DNA from: Actinocatenispora sera
GTDB lineage: Bacteria; Actinomycetota; Actinomycetes; Mycobacteriales; Micromonosporaceae
Assembly: GCF_018324685.1 (NCBI RefSeq)
Contig: NZ_AP023354.1
Span: forward strand, 3,286,001-3,350,000
Direction: 5' to 3'
DNA: 64,000 nt
This document shows positions 15,339-23,335 of the stretch, piece after piece (the stretch's first letter is position 1; every line of letters starts with the position of its first letter). A model generated the notes under the pieces. The model worked only from the letters and a program-made list of their open reading frames with translations. It was not told the origin of the DNA and did no database searches. The position numbers and the translations under genes were made by a program.

Positions 15339-16223
15339 ATGGTGGATGCGGGGGAGGTCTTCCGCCGGGCCGGCGGGCACGGCTGGTGGCACGTACGATG
15401 CGTCGACTGCGACCGGCAGGACGGCGACGCGGCGACCGAACCGGTGGTACTCGCCTCGATGGTCAAGGTGCCGCTGGTGCTGGAATTCGCCCGGCAGGTG
15501 GTCGCCGGCCAGCTCGATCCGACCACCCGGGTCCGGTTGCGGGCCGCCGATCGGTTGGGCGGCAGCGGTACCGCGGGCTGCGCCGACGACGTCGAGATGA
15601 GCCTGCGCGACCTCGCCCGGTTCGCGCTGTCGATCAGCGACAACACCGCCGCCGACGCGCTGTTCGCGGCGGTCGGCGTGGCGAACGTGCGGTCCCTGGT
15701 CCGGGAGCTGGGGCTGGCGGACACCCGGATCATCGGTGGGCCGCGGCAGGTCGTCGCGTCGATCGTGGGCGAGGTCAGCGGTACCGATCCGGCCCGGTTC
15801 GCGAGCGACTACGCCGGCCTCGACGAGTCCCGGATGCGCGCGCTTCGTGCGCTGGATCCCTCGCGCACCAACGCGAGTACCGGACGGGACCTCACCCGGT
15901 TGCTCGCCGCGGTGTGGCGGGACGAGGCGGCACCGGCGGCGGCCTGCGCGATGCTGCGCGGGCTGATGGCGACGCAGCTGACCGCCCACCGACTGGCATC
16001 CGGTTTCCCGGACGAGGTCGAGGTGGTGGGAAAGACGGGCACGCTGCTCGCGGTTCGGGCCGAGGCGGGCGTGGTGTCGCGTCCGGACGGTGGCCGGTAC
16101 GCGGTTGCCGTCGGCATCCGGCTGGACCGGATGTCCGGCCGGCAACCGGCCGCCGACCGCGCGCTCGGCACGGCGGCGTATCGAGCGGTCGAGTCGCTGC
16201 GCGCCGGCTGCCGGCACACCTGA
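15339..16223 (+). CDS. Class A beta-lactamase-like serine hydrolase, probably cytoplasmic
   Basis: A 294-residue protein with the serine beta-lactamase/DD-peptidase fold. SxxK is SMVK (nucleophile about S42), the SDN motif is in ALSISDNTAADALF and KTG is in VVGKTGTLLAVRAEAG. The omega-loop glutamate of true class A enzymes (E166 in ExxLN) is not evident; the region reads DESRMRALRALDPSRTN. No signal peptide is visible from the chosen start, unlike secreted lactamases. It may be a lactonase, esterase or amidase rather than an antibiotic-resistance enzyme. The ATG is chosen on the -10 box 6 bases upstream. Confidence 0.75.
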   Translation: MVDAGEVFRRAGGHGWWHVRCVDCDRQDGDAATEPVVLASMVKVPLVLEFARQVVAGQLDPTTRVRLRAADRLGGSGTAGCADDVEMSLRDLARFALSISDNTAADALFAAVGVANVRSLVRELGLADTRIIGGPRQVVASIVGEVSGTDPARFASDYAGLDESRMRALRALDPSRTNASTGRDLTRLLAAVWRDEAAPAAACAMLRGLMATQLTAHRLASGFPDEVEVVGKTGTLLAVRAEAGVVSRPDGGRYAVAVGIRLDRMSGRQPAADRALGTAAYRAVESLRAGCRHT

Positions 16224-16249
16224 CCGCCGGCCGACCCCGCCGCGCTGGA

Positions 16250-16322
16250 GACCGCCGCCGGCGAACTCCGCCGCGCTTGGGACCGCCGCCGGCGAACTCC
16301 GCCGCGGTTGGGACCGCCGCTG
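16250..16322. repeat. 31-base tandem repeat, two units plus part
   Basis: 16250-16280 and 16281-16311 differ at one position (GACCGCCGCCGGCGAACTCC then GCCGCGCTTGG or GCCGCGGTTGG), followed by a partial third copy; a partial copy also precedes them. They fill the gap between the beta-lactamase-fold gene and the convergent LysR gene. Confidence 0.8.
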
Positions 16323-16385
16323 GTCGACCTGCTGCTCTGCCGACCGCCGCCGGCGGGCGGCGCGCGCGGCGTGGCTGGCCGGGCG

Positions 16386-17339
16386 TCAGTCGGCGCGGCC
16401 GTGCACGACGTCCCACGGTGTCGGCGTGCCCGGCGGTACGACGAGGTCACCGGTGCCGTCGTCGCGCAGGATGCCGGCGGCGAGCCAGCACAGCGACGCC
16501 GCGGCCGGGTGCGGCTGGGCCGGCCACACGAACGACGTCCGCCAGCTGATCGGGGTGCCGGCCAGCCGCCGCCACACCACCCGCGGCTCGCGGCGTACCG
16601 CGCCGGCCGGTACCAGGGCGACGCCGTGCTCGGCGAGGACCAGCCCCACCACGAACTCCGGACTGCGCGCGTGCACCACCCGGCCGGGCCGGAAACCGTT
16701 GCTGCGGCAGGCATCCAGCGTCTCGTCGTACCGGCCGGGTGCGGTGTCACGGGGGAACAGCACCAGGTCGTGGCCGGCGAGGTCGGCCAGGTCGAGCTCG
16801 TCGGCGCCGGCGAGCGGTGCGTCCCGCGGCACCAGCACGCCGACCGGTTCGGTCACGCCGGGGCCGACGACGAGACCGGTGAGCTGCGCCGGCTGCTGCA
16901 GCAGCCCGACGTCCAGTGCCCGGTCGGCGAGCAGCCGGAGCTGTTCGCCGGTGGTCAGCTCGCGCAGGTCCAGCCGTACCGCGGGGTTGTGCTCGGCGAA
17001 CGCCCGGACGATGGTGGCGAGGACCGCGCCCGGTACGTCCGGCGGTACCCCGACACGCAGCTCGCCCAGTTCGCCCCGATCGGCCCGGGTGACCATGGCG
17101 CGCACCCGGTCGGCGCGGTCCAGCAACGGTCCGGCCTCGGCCAGCAGTACGCTGCCGGCCACCGTGAGCCGGACACCGCGGCTGTTGCGGTCGAACAGCC
17201 GGGCGCCGAGCTCGTTCTCCAGCCGGCGGATGCGTTGGCTCAGCGGCGGCTGCGCCATGCCGAGCCGTTCCGCCGCCCGACCGAAGTGACGTTCCTCCGC
17301 CACCACCCGGAACAGCGCCAACGCTCGTAGCAGGTCCAC
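16386..17339 (-). CDS. LysR family transcriptional regulator
   Basis: A 317-residue regulator: N-terminal winged helix-turn-helix (LALFRVVAEERHFGRAAERLGMAQPPLSQ), linker helix, then a two-lobed effector domain with ELRVGVPPDVPGAVLATIV, LDVGLLQQP and VVGLVLAEHGVALVPAG. The GTG start has no ribosome site but TATCGT 6 bases before it, another leaderless arrangement. A short inverted repeat overlaps that -10 box, so it probably represses itself. It is divergent from the exported metallo-beta-lactamase-fold gene, the likely target. Confidence 0.9.
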   Translation of the reverse strand: MDLLRALALFRVVAEERHFGRAAERLGMAQPPLSQRIRRLENELGARLFDRNSRGVRLTVAGSVLLAEAGPLLDRADRVRAMVTRADRGELGELRVGVPPDVPGAVLATIVRAFAEHNPAVRLDLRELTTGEQLRLLADRALDVGLLQQPAQLTGLVVGPGVTEPVGVLVPRDAPLAGADELDLADLAGHDLVLFPRDTAPGRYDETLDACRSNGFRPGRVVHARSPEFVVGLVLAEHGVALVPAGAVRREPRVVWRRLAGTPISWRTSFVWPAQPHPAAASLCWLAAGILRDDGTGDLVVPPGTPTPWDVVHGRAD

Positions 17340-17345
17340 GCTGCA

Positions 17346-17364
17346 ACGATATCGGCCGCGATAT
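17346..17364 (-). promoter_or_regulatory. LysR promoter with overlapping inverted repeat
   Basis: On the minus strand TATCGT (complement of 17346-17351) stands 6 bases before the LysR GTG. ATATCG (17349-17354) and CGATAT (17359-17364) form an inverted repeat with a 4-base gap across this box, a fitting site for autorepression. Confidence 0.5.
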
Positions 17365-17524
17365 GGCCGGATCCGGTCGGCGGTCTTGGACAGCCGCGGC
17401 GGCGACGTGCTCTGCTACCGCCGATCCGCGCCGCGGGACGCGCGGAGCGGCCGACGAGGTTTCGTCCGGTGGCATCGCCCTGCGCGAATTCCGCGGTGCG
17501 GGCCCCGGCAGGAGGGGGACAGGA

Positions 17525-18508
17525 ATGGCGACCAGGTTGACCCGACGGGGCGTGCTGGCCGGTTCGGTGGCGGGTGCCGCCGGGCTCGCCGTGGGCTCGG
17601 CCGCGACGGCCGCACCGGGGTACCGGCCGACCGGTACGGCGACCCGGGTGTCGGCGGGCGGGAGCGGCGCGGTGGGCCGGCCGCGGCTGCGGTGGCTCGG
17701 CAACAACGGGTGGGAGATCAGGTTCGACACGCCGAACGGGCGGCGCACCGTGCTGATCGACCCGTGGCTGACCCGCTTCCACACCGGCACCTACACCGAG
17801 CAGGGCGCCGACCCGAACACGCCGCTGTCGGTGCGGCCGGACGTGATCGACCGGTACCACCTGGCGGCCGATCACATCCTGGTCACCCACGGGCACTACG
17901 ACCACCTGACCGACGTGCCGTACCTGGCCGGCAGGACCGGCGCGACGGTGCTCGGTACCGAGACGCACGTGAACCTGATGACCGCGCTCGGCGCTCCCGC
18001 CGACCAGCTCAGCGTGGTACGCGGCGGCGAGTACCTGGAGTGCGACGGCTACACGATCCAGGTGCTGCGGTCGCTGCACTCGATGACCGGGGAGCGGTCC
18101 CGGGTGGCGTTCGCCGGTACCCGGCCGGGTCACCCGCCGGCCACCCCGAAGGTCATCGCCGACCTGGTGGAGGGGGAGACGCTGGCCTACCTGATCACGG
18201 TCGGCGAGGTGGGCATCATCGACTTCGGCGGGTCCAACTACATCAGCGCCGAACTGGCCGGGCTGCGGCCGACGGTGGCCCTGGTGCCGGCCGGCGGCGG
18301 CGCGATCCACCGGTACGTGCCGCGGCTGCTCGACACGCTCGGTCACCCCCGCTACGTGCTGCCGACGCACTGGGACGACTTCGACTACCCGCTGGACGAG
18401 CCGGCTCGCGACTACGGTGGCCTCGCCCCGCTGCGTACCGCGGTGCGGCAGGCGAGCCCGGCGAGCCGCTTCGTGGTCGTGGACCACCTGGAAACGTTCA
18501 CGCCGTGA
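17525..18508 (+). CDS. Tat-exported metallo-beta-lactamase-fold hydrolase
   Basis: A 327-residue protein. The start MATRLTRRGVLAGSVAGAAG is a twin-arginine signal ending near AATAAPG. The mature part has the fold's metal motif HGHYDH (ILVTHGHYDHLTDVPYL), a later His (RSLHSMTGERSR), Asp in GIIDFGGSNY and a final His in PTHWDDF, enough for a dinuclear zinc site. The pattern matches UlaG-like/secreted MBL-fold proteins; substrate unknown, and a lactonase or phosphodiesterase role is as likely as any. The ATG follows AGGAGGGGGACAGG. Divergent from LysR, which probably controls it. Confidence 0.85.
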   Translation: MATRLTRRGVLAGSVAGAAGLAVGSAATAAPGYRPTGTATRVSAGGSGAVGRPRLRWLGNNGWEIRFDTPNGRRTVLIDPWLTRFHTGTYTEQGADPNTPLSVRPDVIDRYHLAADHILVTHGHYDHLTDVPYLAGRTGATVLGTETHVNLMTALGAPADQLSVVRGGEYLECDGYTIQVLRSLHSMTGERSRVAFAGTRPGHPPATPKVIADLVEGETLAYLITVGEVGIIDFGGSNYISAELAGLRPTVALVPAGGGAIHRYVPRLLDTLGHPRYVLPTHWDDFDYPLDEPARDYGGLAPLRTAVRQASPASRFVVVDHLETFTP

Positions 18509-18629
18509 GGCGCGGGCACCGGGCGGGCGAGATCGTCCACGCGGGACCGTCCAACGGTGGCCCGTCCGACCGGCGGAACGCGGCGACGACCCGCCCACCG
18601 GTACGCTCGACGTTCCGCCGGGAGGACGC

Positions 18630-19118
18630 ATGGGGTACCTGATGTGCGCGGCCGGGGTTGCCGCGCTGGCGCTCACCGGCGGCCTGCTGCTCGCCGGGTA
18701 CCGGGAGAACCGCCCCGGCGCCGGCGTCCCGGGAGCCGACCGGGCCCGCCGCGCCGGACGGTCGCTGCACCGGCCCCGCACCATGGCCGTGCTGGGCCTG
18801 CTGGCGCTGGTCCTGGCCGCCGCCTGCTACGGCGTCGGGGTCACCCGCGGTCAGTACCTGCTCGACCCGGACCAGATGTGCTCGCTGTCGCCGGGGAGGT
18901 GGCTGCCACCCGACGACAGCCCGCCGCACGACCTCGCCATCGAGCGCCGGTACGCGCCGGTCAGCGTGGTGTGCGCCTGGCCGGACGGCCGCCGTACCGA
19001 GCTGGTGCCGCAGTGGGTCAACCCGGCCGCCGGCCTGCTGCTGCTGACCGGCCTCGGCGCGATCGCCGGCGCCGTCGCCTGGTCGCTGCGCCGGCCGCGG
19101 GTCGCCGCCCGCCCCTGA
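18630..19118 (+). CDS. Small membrane protein with three helices
   Basis: A 162-residue protein of unknown function. Helices at about residues 1-22, 51-73 and 133-154; between the second and third lies an extracellular loop with two cysteines (MCSLSPGRW and VVCAWPDGR) that may form a disulfide. The last residues are basic, so the C-terminus is inside. The ATG follows a GGGAGGAC site. It follows the metallo-beta-lactamase-fold gene by 121 bases on the same strand and may be co-transcribed. I do not recognise the family. Confidence 0.6.
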   Translation: MGYLMCAAGVAALALTGGLLLAGYRENRPGAGVPGADRARRAGRSLHRPRTMAVLGLLALVLAAACYGVGVTRGQYLLDPDQMCSLSPGRWLPPDDSPPHDLAIERRYAPVSVVCAWPDGRRTELVPQWVNPAAGLLLLTGLGAIAGAVAWSLRRPRVAARP

Positions 19119-19275
19119 CGCGGGACCCGGGACGCGGCTGCGGATCCGCCGTCGAGCACGGACCCGTGCCGGCCGGAGCGCCGATCAAGGAGTGCCGATC
19201 GCGGCGTGACCCGCCGCCACGACCCCTTGATCGACGCTGCCTCGGGCACGGCTCCTCGATCGACGCTGCGGCGCG
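19119..19275. repeat. Convergent gap with TTGATCGACG repeats
   Basis: GATCGACGCTGC occurs at about 19227 and 19257, preceded by CCCTTGATC-type sequence, and GATCAAGGAGTG at about 19186 is the opposite orientation. They belong with the GTTGATCA-type elements near 1823 and 11441-11641. No gene is present. Confidence 0.5.
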
Positions 19276-20904
19276 TCAGGCGAGCCAGGCGGTGGCGTCG
19301 CCGGGCAGCTCGCCGTCGGCGGTGAGCGGCACGCTGGTCAGCACCGGGGTACCGGCGGGCAGCGCGACAGGCGTGTTGCCCGCGTTGACGAAGCAGGTCA
19401 GCCCGCCGTCGCGGCGGAAGGCCAGGCAGTCCGCCGGGGCGTCCACGAAGGACAGCCCGCCGGTGAACCCGTCGTGCTCGCGCCGCAGCCGCAGCGCGGT
19501 GCGGTACAGCTCCAGGGTGGACTCCGGCTGGCCCTGCTGGGACTCGACCGCGAGCGGCGACCAGCCGGCCGGCATCGGCAGCCAGGTCTCGGACGTCGTG
19601 GAGAACCCGTACGCCGGCTCACCGGGCTCCCACGGCAGCGGGATCCGGCAGTTGTCCCGGCCGCGCCGGGTGTGCCCGCTGCGCTCCCAGGTCGGGTCGG
19701 TGAGCGCCTCGTCCGGCGGCTCGACGCTCTCCAGGCCCAGCTCGTCGCCCTGGTACAGGTACGCCACGCCGGGCAGCGCCAGCTGCAGCAGCGCCGCGGC
19801 GCGACCCCGGCGGGTGCCGACCAGGCCGCCGCCGTACCGGGTGACGTGCCGGACCACGTCGTGGTTGGACAGCACCCAGGTGGTCGGCGAACCGGTGCCC
19901 GCCACGGTGGCCAGCGCCGAGGAGACGGTCTCGCGCAGCTCGTCGGCGCGCCACCGGGACTGCACCATCCGGAAGTCGAACGCGAGCGGCAGCTCGTCCG
20001 GCCGCAGGTACCGGCGCAGCCGGTCGGTGTCGGTGACCCACACCTCGCCGACCGCCATCGCGCCGGGGTAGTCGGCCAGCACCTTGCGGATGAACCGGTG
20101 GATGTCGTGCACCCCCTCGGCGTCCCAGCGGATGTCCCGCGAGGTGTGCGGGTTCTCCCCGGCCTCGATCTCGGCCAGTACGTCCTGGGCCAGATCCGGC
20201 AGCCCCGCGGGTTTGGCCATCCCGTGGGCCACGTCGATGCGGAACCCGTCGACGCCGCGGTCCAGCCAGAACCGCAGGGTGGCCTCCAGATCGGCCCACA
20301 CCTCCGGGTTCTCCCAGTTCAGGTCGGGCTGCTTGGCGTCGAACAGGTGCAGGTACCACTGGCCGGGCGTGCCGTCCGGCTCGGTGATGCGGTGCCAGGC
20401 CGGCCCGCCGAACGCCGAGGGCCAGTTGTTCGGCGGCTGCTCGCCGTTCGCTCCCCGGCCGTCGCGGAACACGTACCGGTCCCGCTCCGGGCTGCCCGGT
20501 GCGGCCCGCAGCGCCTGCTGGAACCACACGTGCTCGTCCGAGGAGTGGTTCGGCACCAGGTCGATGGTCACCCTGATGTCGCGCGCGTGCGCCTCGGCGA
20601 CGAGCCGGTCGAACGCGGCGAGGTCACCGAACACCGGGTCGACGTCGCGCGGGTCGGCCACGTCGTACCCGTGGTCGGCCATCGGCGAGGTGAAGAACGG
20701 GCTGAGCCAGATCGCGTCCACGCCGAGCCCGGCGAGGTGGTCGAGCCGGCTGCGGATGCCGTCCAGGTCGCCGACGCCGTCGCCGTTCGCATCGGCGAAG
20801 CTGCGCGGATAGATCTGGTAGAAGACGGCGTCGCGCCACCAGTCGGGGTTGGCGGCGGAGTCGCCGGCGGGCCGTGCCGTGGGGGCCGAGACCTCGTTGC
20901 CCAC
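19276..20904 (-). CDS. GH13 alpha-glucosidase
   Basis: A 542-residue retaining alpha-glucosidase acting on maltose, sucrose-like or isomalto-oligosaccharides in the cytoplasm. The GH13 conserved regions are clear: DLVPNHSS, the nucleophile in GFRIDVAHG, the acid/base in AVGEVWV and the stabilising Asp in VLSNHDVVRH. The N-terminal DWWRDAVFYQIYPRSFADANGDG is typical of oligo-1,6-/alpha-glucosidases. GTG start after GAGGAGG. The order glbO then alpha-glucosidase recalls Rv2470-Rv2471 (aglA) of M. tuberculosis. A LacI-type operator lies 19 bases before the start, though no LacI gene is in the window. Confidence 0.94.
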   Translation of the reverse strand: MGNEVSAPTARPAGDSAANPDWWRDAVFYQIYPRSFADANGDGVGDLDGIRSRLDHLAGLGVDAIWLSPFFTSPMADHGYDVADPRDVDPVFGDLAAFDRLVAEAHARDIRVTIDLVPNHSSDEHVWFQQALRAAPGSPERDRYVFRDGRGANGEQPPNNWPSAFGGPAWHRITEPDGTPGQWYLHLFDAKQPDLNWENPEVWADLEATLRFWLDRGVDGFRIDVAHGMAKPAGLPDLAQDVLAEIEAGENPHTSRDIRWDAEGVHDIHRFIRKVLADYPGAMAVGEVWVTDTDRLRRYLRPDELPLAFDFRMVQSRWRADELRETVSSALATVAGTGSPTTWVLSNHDVVRHVTRYGGGLVGTRRGRAAALLQLALPGVAYLYQGDELGLESVEPPDEALTDPTWERSGHTRRGRDNCRIPLPWEPGEPAYGFSTTSETWLPMPAGWSPLAVESQQGQPESTLELYRTALRLRREHDGFTGGLSFVDAPADCLAFRRDGGLTCFVNAGNTPVALPAGTPVLTSVPLTADGELPGDATAWLA

Positions 20905-20923
20905 TGTGCCTCCTCGTGAGGGG

Positions 20924-20938
20924 TTTTAACGTTCAAAA
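20924..20938 (-). promoter_or_regulatory. LacI-type operator before the alpha-glucosidase
   Basis: TTTTAACGTTCAAAA is an imperfect palindrome with a central CG, matching the TTGAACGTTCAA-like sites bound by maltose/alpha-glucoside LacI repressors of actinobacteria. It lies 19 bases before the GH13 start codon. The cognate regulator must be encoded elsewhere. Confidence 0.6.
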
Positions 20939-20983
20939 GCCGGCGTGACGCCTGCGGCGCCGATCCGACTCGTACGGGGGTGG

Positions 20984-21415
20984 TCAGTCCGGGGAGTTCA
21001 CCATGAACTGTGCCGCGCGCTCGAGGTAGGCCCACAGCTCCGCCTCGTACTGCGGGGCGAGGCCGAGGGTGTCGAGCGCGTCACGCATGTGCGTCAGCCA
21101 CGCGTCCCGCTCCACCGGACCGATCTTGAACGGCACGTGCCGCATCCGCAACCGCGGATGCCCACGCTGCTCGGAGTAGGTGTGCGGACCGCCCCAGTAC
21201 TGCTCCAGGAACATCCGCAACCGGTTCGCGGCCGGGCCGAGGTCCTCCTCCGGGTACATCGGGCGCAGCACCGGGTCGTCCGCGACGCCGGCGTAGAACT
21301 CGTCCACCAGCTTGCGGAACGTCGGCTCGCCGCCCACCGCGTCGTAGAACGTCACGGTGGGCACGGACGGCTGCGCGGCGGAACCCGTGGAGATCGGGAT
21401 CGGTTGATCGGACAC
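20984..21415 (-). CDS. glbO: Group II truncated haemoglobin
   Basis: A 143-residue haem protein (trHbO family) that binds oxygen and may detoxify nitric oxide or serve respiration. [39 protein letters not shown] opens the 2-on-2 globin fold; distal and proximal regions are [25 protein letters not shown], with the proximal His in RMRHVPF, and WG8-type Trp in LWAYLERAA. Start is a GTG directly after GGAGGT; CACCAT six bases upstream hints at a leaderless start instead. It is 79 bases upstream of the alpha-glucosidase gene on the same strand, as in mycobacteria. Confidence 0.93.
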   Translation of the reverse strand: MSDQPIPISTGSAAQPSVPTVTFYDAVGGEPTFRKLVDEFYAGVADDPVLRPMYPEEDLGPAANRLRMFLEQYWGGPHTYSEQRGHPRLRMRHVPFKIGPVERDAWLTHMRDALDTLGLAPQYEAELWAYLERAAQFMVNSPD

Positions 21416-21511
21416 ACCTCCATGGTGCCAGTGCCACCCCGCCCACCCGCCAGGCAGCCCGGCCCGACGCCGAGGAGACCCGCCTCACAGCACGGGCGAC
21501 GGTGGCCGCGG

Positions 21512-22963
21512 TCACGGGCGCTCGGCGCCGACCCGGCCGGTCCGGCGGCGCGACTGCACCGGGCCGACGCGGCGCTCGGAGGCGTCCTGCGCGGCCGAGG
21601 GGGCACCCGCGTCGTCGGCGTCGGCGGACTCCCGGCTGCGCCGCTCGGCCGCCTCGGCGGCCGCCTCGTTGCGCGCCCGGGTCTCGGCGAACGCCTTGTC
21701 GAAGGTGCCCGACTTCGGCCACAACATCGACACCAGGCCCATCACCAGCAGCCCCAGCAGCGACCAGAGCCCGACCGTCCGGGCGACTCCGACGTGGTCG
21801 GCGACCGCGCCGGCGAGCACGATCGCCCCGCCCTGCACCAGCTGCAACCCGCCCTGCATGACGCCGAACGCACGAGCCCGGTAGCCGTTCGGCAGCGCCT
21901 GCACGAACAGCCCGTTCGCCGGGATGATCACCGACATCGCGAACCCGGTCAGCGCGGTCAACACCATCACCACCGGCAGTGGCGGCGACAGCAGCGCGGC
22001 GACCAGCGACAGCGGTACCAGTGCGGCGAGCGGCCGGATCAGCTTGCGCCGCGGCCCGGGCGGCACCAGACGGCCGATCACCACCCCGCCGATCGCCGCG
22101 CCGATCGGCATCGCGGCCATGATCCACCCCTGCCCACGGGCGCCGGTGCCCAGCTCGCCGGACCAGCTGGCGGCGAGCCCCTCCGGCAGGATCGCGAACG
22201 CCGCGCCGGCCAGGATCACCACCGCGATCGAGCGCAGCACCGGGGTACCGAACACCACGGTGAACCCCTCCGCGGTGTCGCGCAGCAGGCTGGTGTCGGT
22301 GCGCAGTCGCGGCTCCGCCGGCCGTGCCCGCACCCAGGTCCGGATCAGCAGCGCGGACAGCCCGAAGGTGGCGGCGTCGACCAGCAGCGCCAGCCGCGGG
22401 TCCACCGCCGAGATCAGGCCACCCGCCGCGTACCCGCCGACCTGGGTGGCCTGGTTGAGCACGCCGGTGATCGACAACCCCAGCACGTACCGGTCGCCGC
22501 TCAGGATCTGCGGCAGCATCGCCGAGCGGCTGGAGTCGAACGGCGGCGTCAGCATCGCCGAGACGTACATCAGCACGGGTAAGAGCAGCAGCGGCACGCC
22601 GGGGATCGCCGCCACCGCGACGATCGCCATCCGGGCCAGGTCGCAGCCGAGCATCACCCGCCGGTACGGGTACCGCTCGGCCAGCGCGACGAGCACCGGC
22701 GCACCGGTCAGCCAGGGCAGGTAGGTGACCGCGAAGCCGGCCGCGGAGGCGAGCGCGGAGCCGGTCGCGTGGTAGATCAACGCGGCGAGCGCGACCCGAC
22801 CCAGGTAGTCACCGATCGAGGAGAGCGCGCTGGCGCCGAACACGGCGCGGAACTCGCGCACCGCGAACACCTCGCGGTAGGTGGCGGGCCGGTCGGGATC
22901 GTCGGTCGTGTCCGGTGGATCCGCCGGCCGGCCCGCCCCGGCCTGACCTGGCTCTTCGGACAC
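21512..22963 (-). CDS. MFS transporter
   Basis: A 483-residue, 12-helix transporter of the enterobactin-exporter/MefA-like branch. It starts with a short acidic-proline tail, then YREVFAVREFRAVFGASALSSIGDYLGRVALA, typical of helix 1 of this branch, and continues with PFDSSRSAMLPQIL and GFAMSVIIPANGLFVQAL. A 60-residue charged tail rich in Glu, Arg and Ser follows the last helix. The GTG at 22963 follows GAGGAGGGAACGGGGAC; a longer frame upstream has no support. Efflux of small molecules is likely; substrate unknown. Confidence 0.85.
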   Translation of the reverse strand: MSEEPGQAGAGRPADPPDTTDDPDRPATYREVFAVREFRAVFGASALSSIGDYLGRVALAALIYHATGSALASAAGFAVTYLPWLTGAPVLVALAERYPYRRVMLGCDLARMAIVAVAAIPGVPLLLLPVLMYVSAMLTPPFDSSRSAMLPQILSGDRYVLGLSITGVLNQATQVGGYAAGGLISAVDPRLALLVDAATFGLSALLIRTWVRARPAEPRLRTDTSLLRDTAEGFTVVFGTPVLRSIAVVILAGAAFAILPEGLAASWSGELGTGARGQGWIMAAMPIGAAIGGVVIGRLVPPGPRRKLIRPLAALVPLSLVAALLSPPLPVVMVLTALTGFAMSVIIPANGLFVQALPNGYRARAFGVMQGGLQLVQGGAIVLAGAVADHVGVARTVGLWSLLGLLVMGLVSMLWPKSGTFDKAFAETRARNEAAAEAAERRSRESADADDAGAPSAAQDASERRVGPVQSRRRTGRVGAERP

Positions 22964-23335
22964 GTCCCCGTTCCCTCCTCGGCTGTGGCGCGCGCAACTT
23001 CGCACGTCCGAGTCTGCCCGATTGGTGGGCGTATCGGTAGGCCGAACGGACGAGGTGTGGTTAACAAGGATCCGCTGCGCATTTCACAATCTGTAAGTTA
23101 GCTGCGGTATATGAGCCGCTTTCTCGGGGAGGCCGGCACGCTCCGCGACGATCGTGCTGGTCACGGGGCTCGTGGACGCGACGTTGCTATCCGAGTTCCG
23201 TACGGTCACCGTTCGGCCGCGATTCGTCCAGCGGTGTAACGACGTCCGTCGATGTCTCCGATGTCGGAGACATCGACGCTGCGTTCTCGGACAGGTGACT
23301 CACAGGCGGCGCACGAGTGGGGCCGAGGCGAGCGG
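22964..23335. other. Gap between MscS and MFS genes, with AT-rich promoter region
   Basis: This 372-base gap has no gene. Its part near 23040-23115 (GTTAACAAGG, ATTTCACAATCTG, TAAGTTAGC, GGTATATG) is the most AT-rich of the region and is a likely promoter for the MFS gene on the minus strand; a small RNA cannot be excluded. A long perfect palindrome follows at 23247-23278. Confidence 0.45.
23247..23278. terminator. Perfect 15-base inverted repeat with two-base centre
   Basis: CGTCGATGTCTCCGA (23247-23261) and its exact complement (23264-23278) flank TG. It lies 58-89 bases downstream of the mscS stop and about 280 bases before the MFS start. It may terminate mscS; a two-base centre and high symmetry would also suit a DNA-bound dimer. 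Confidence 0.45.
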
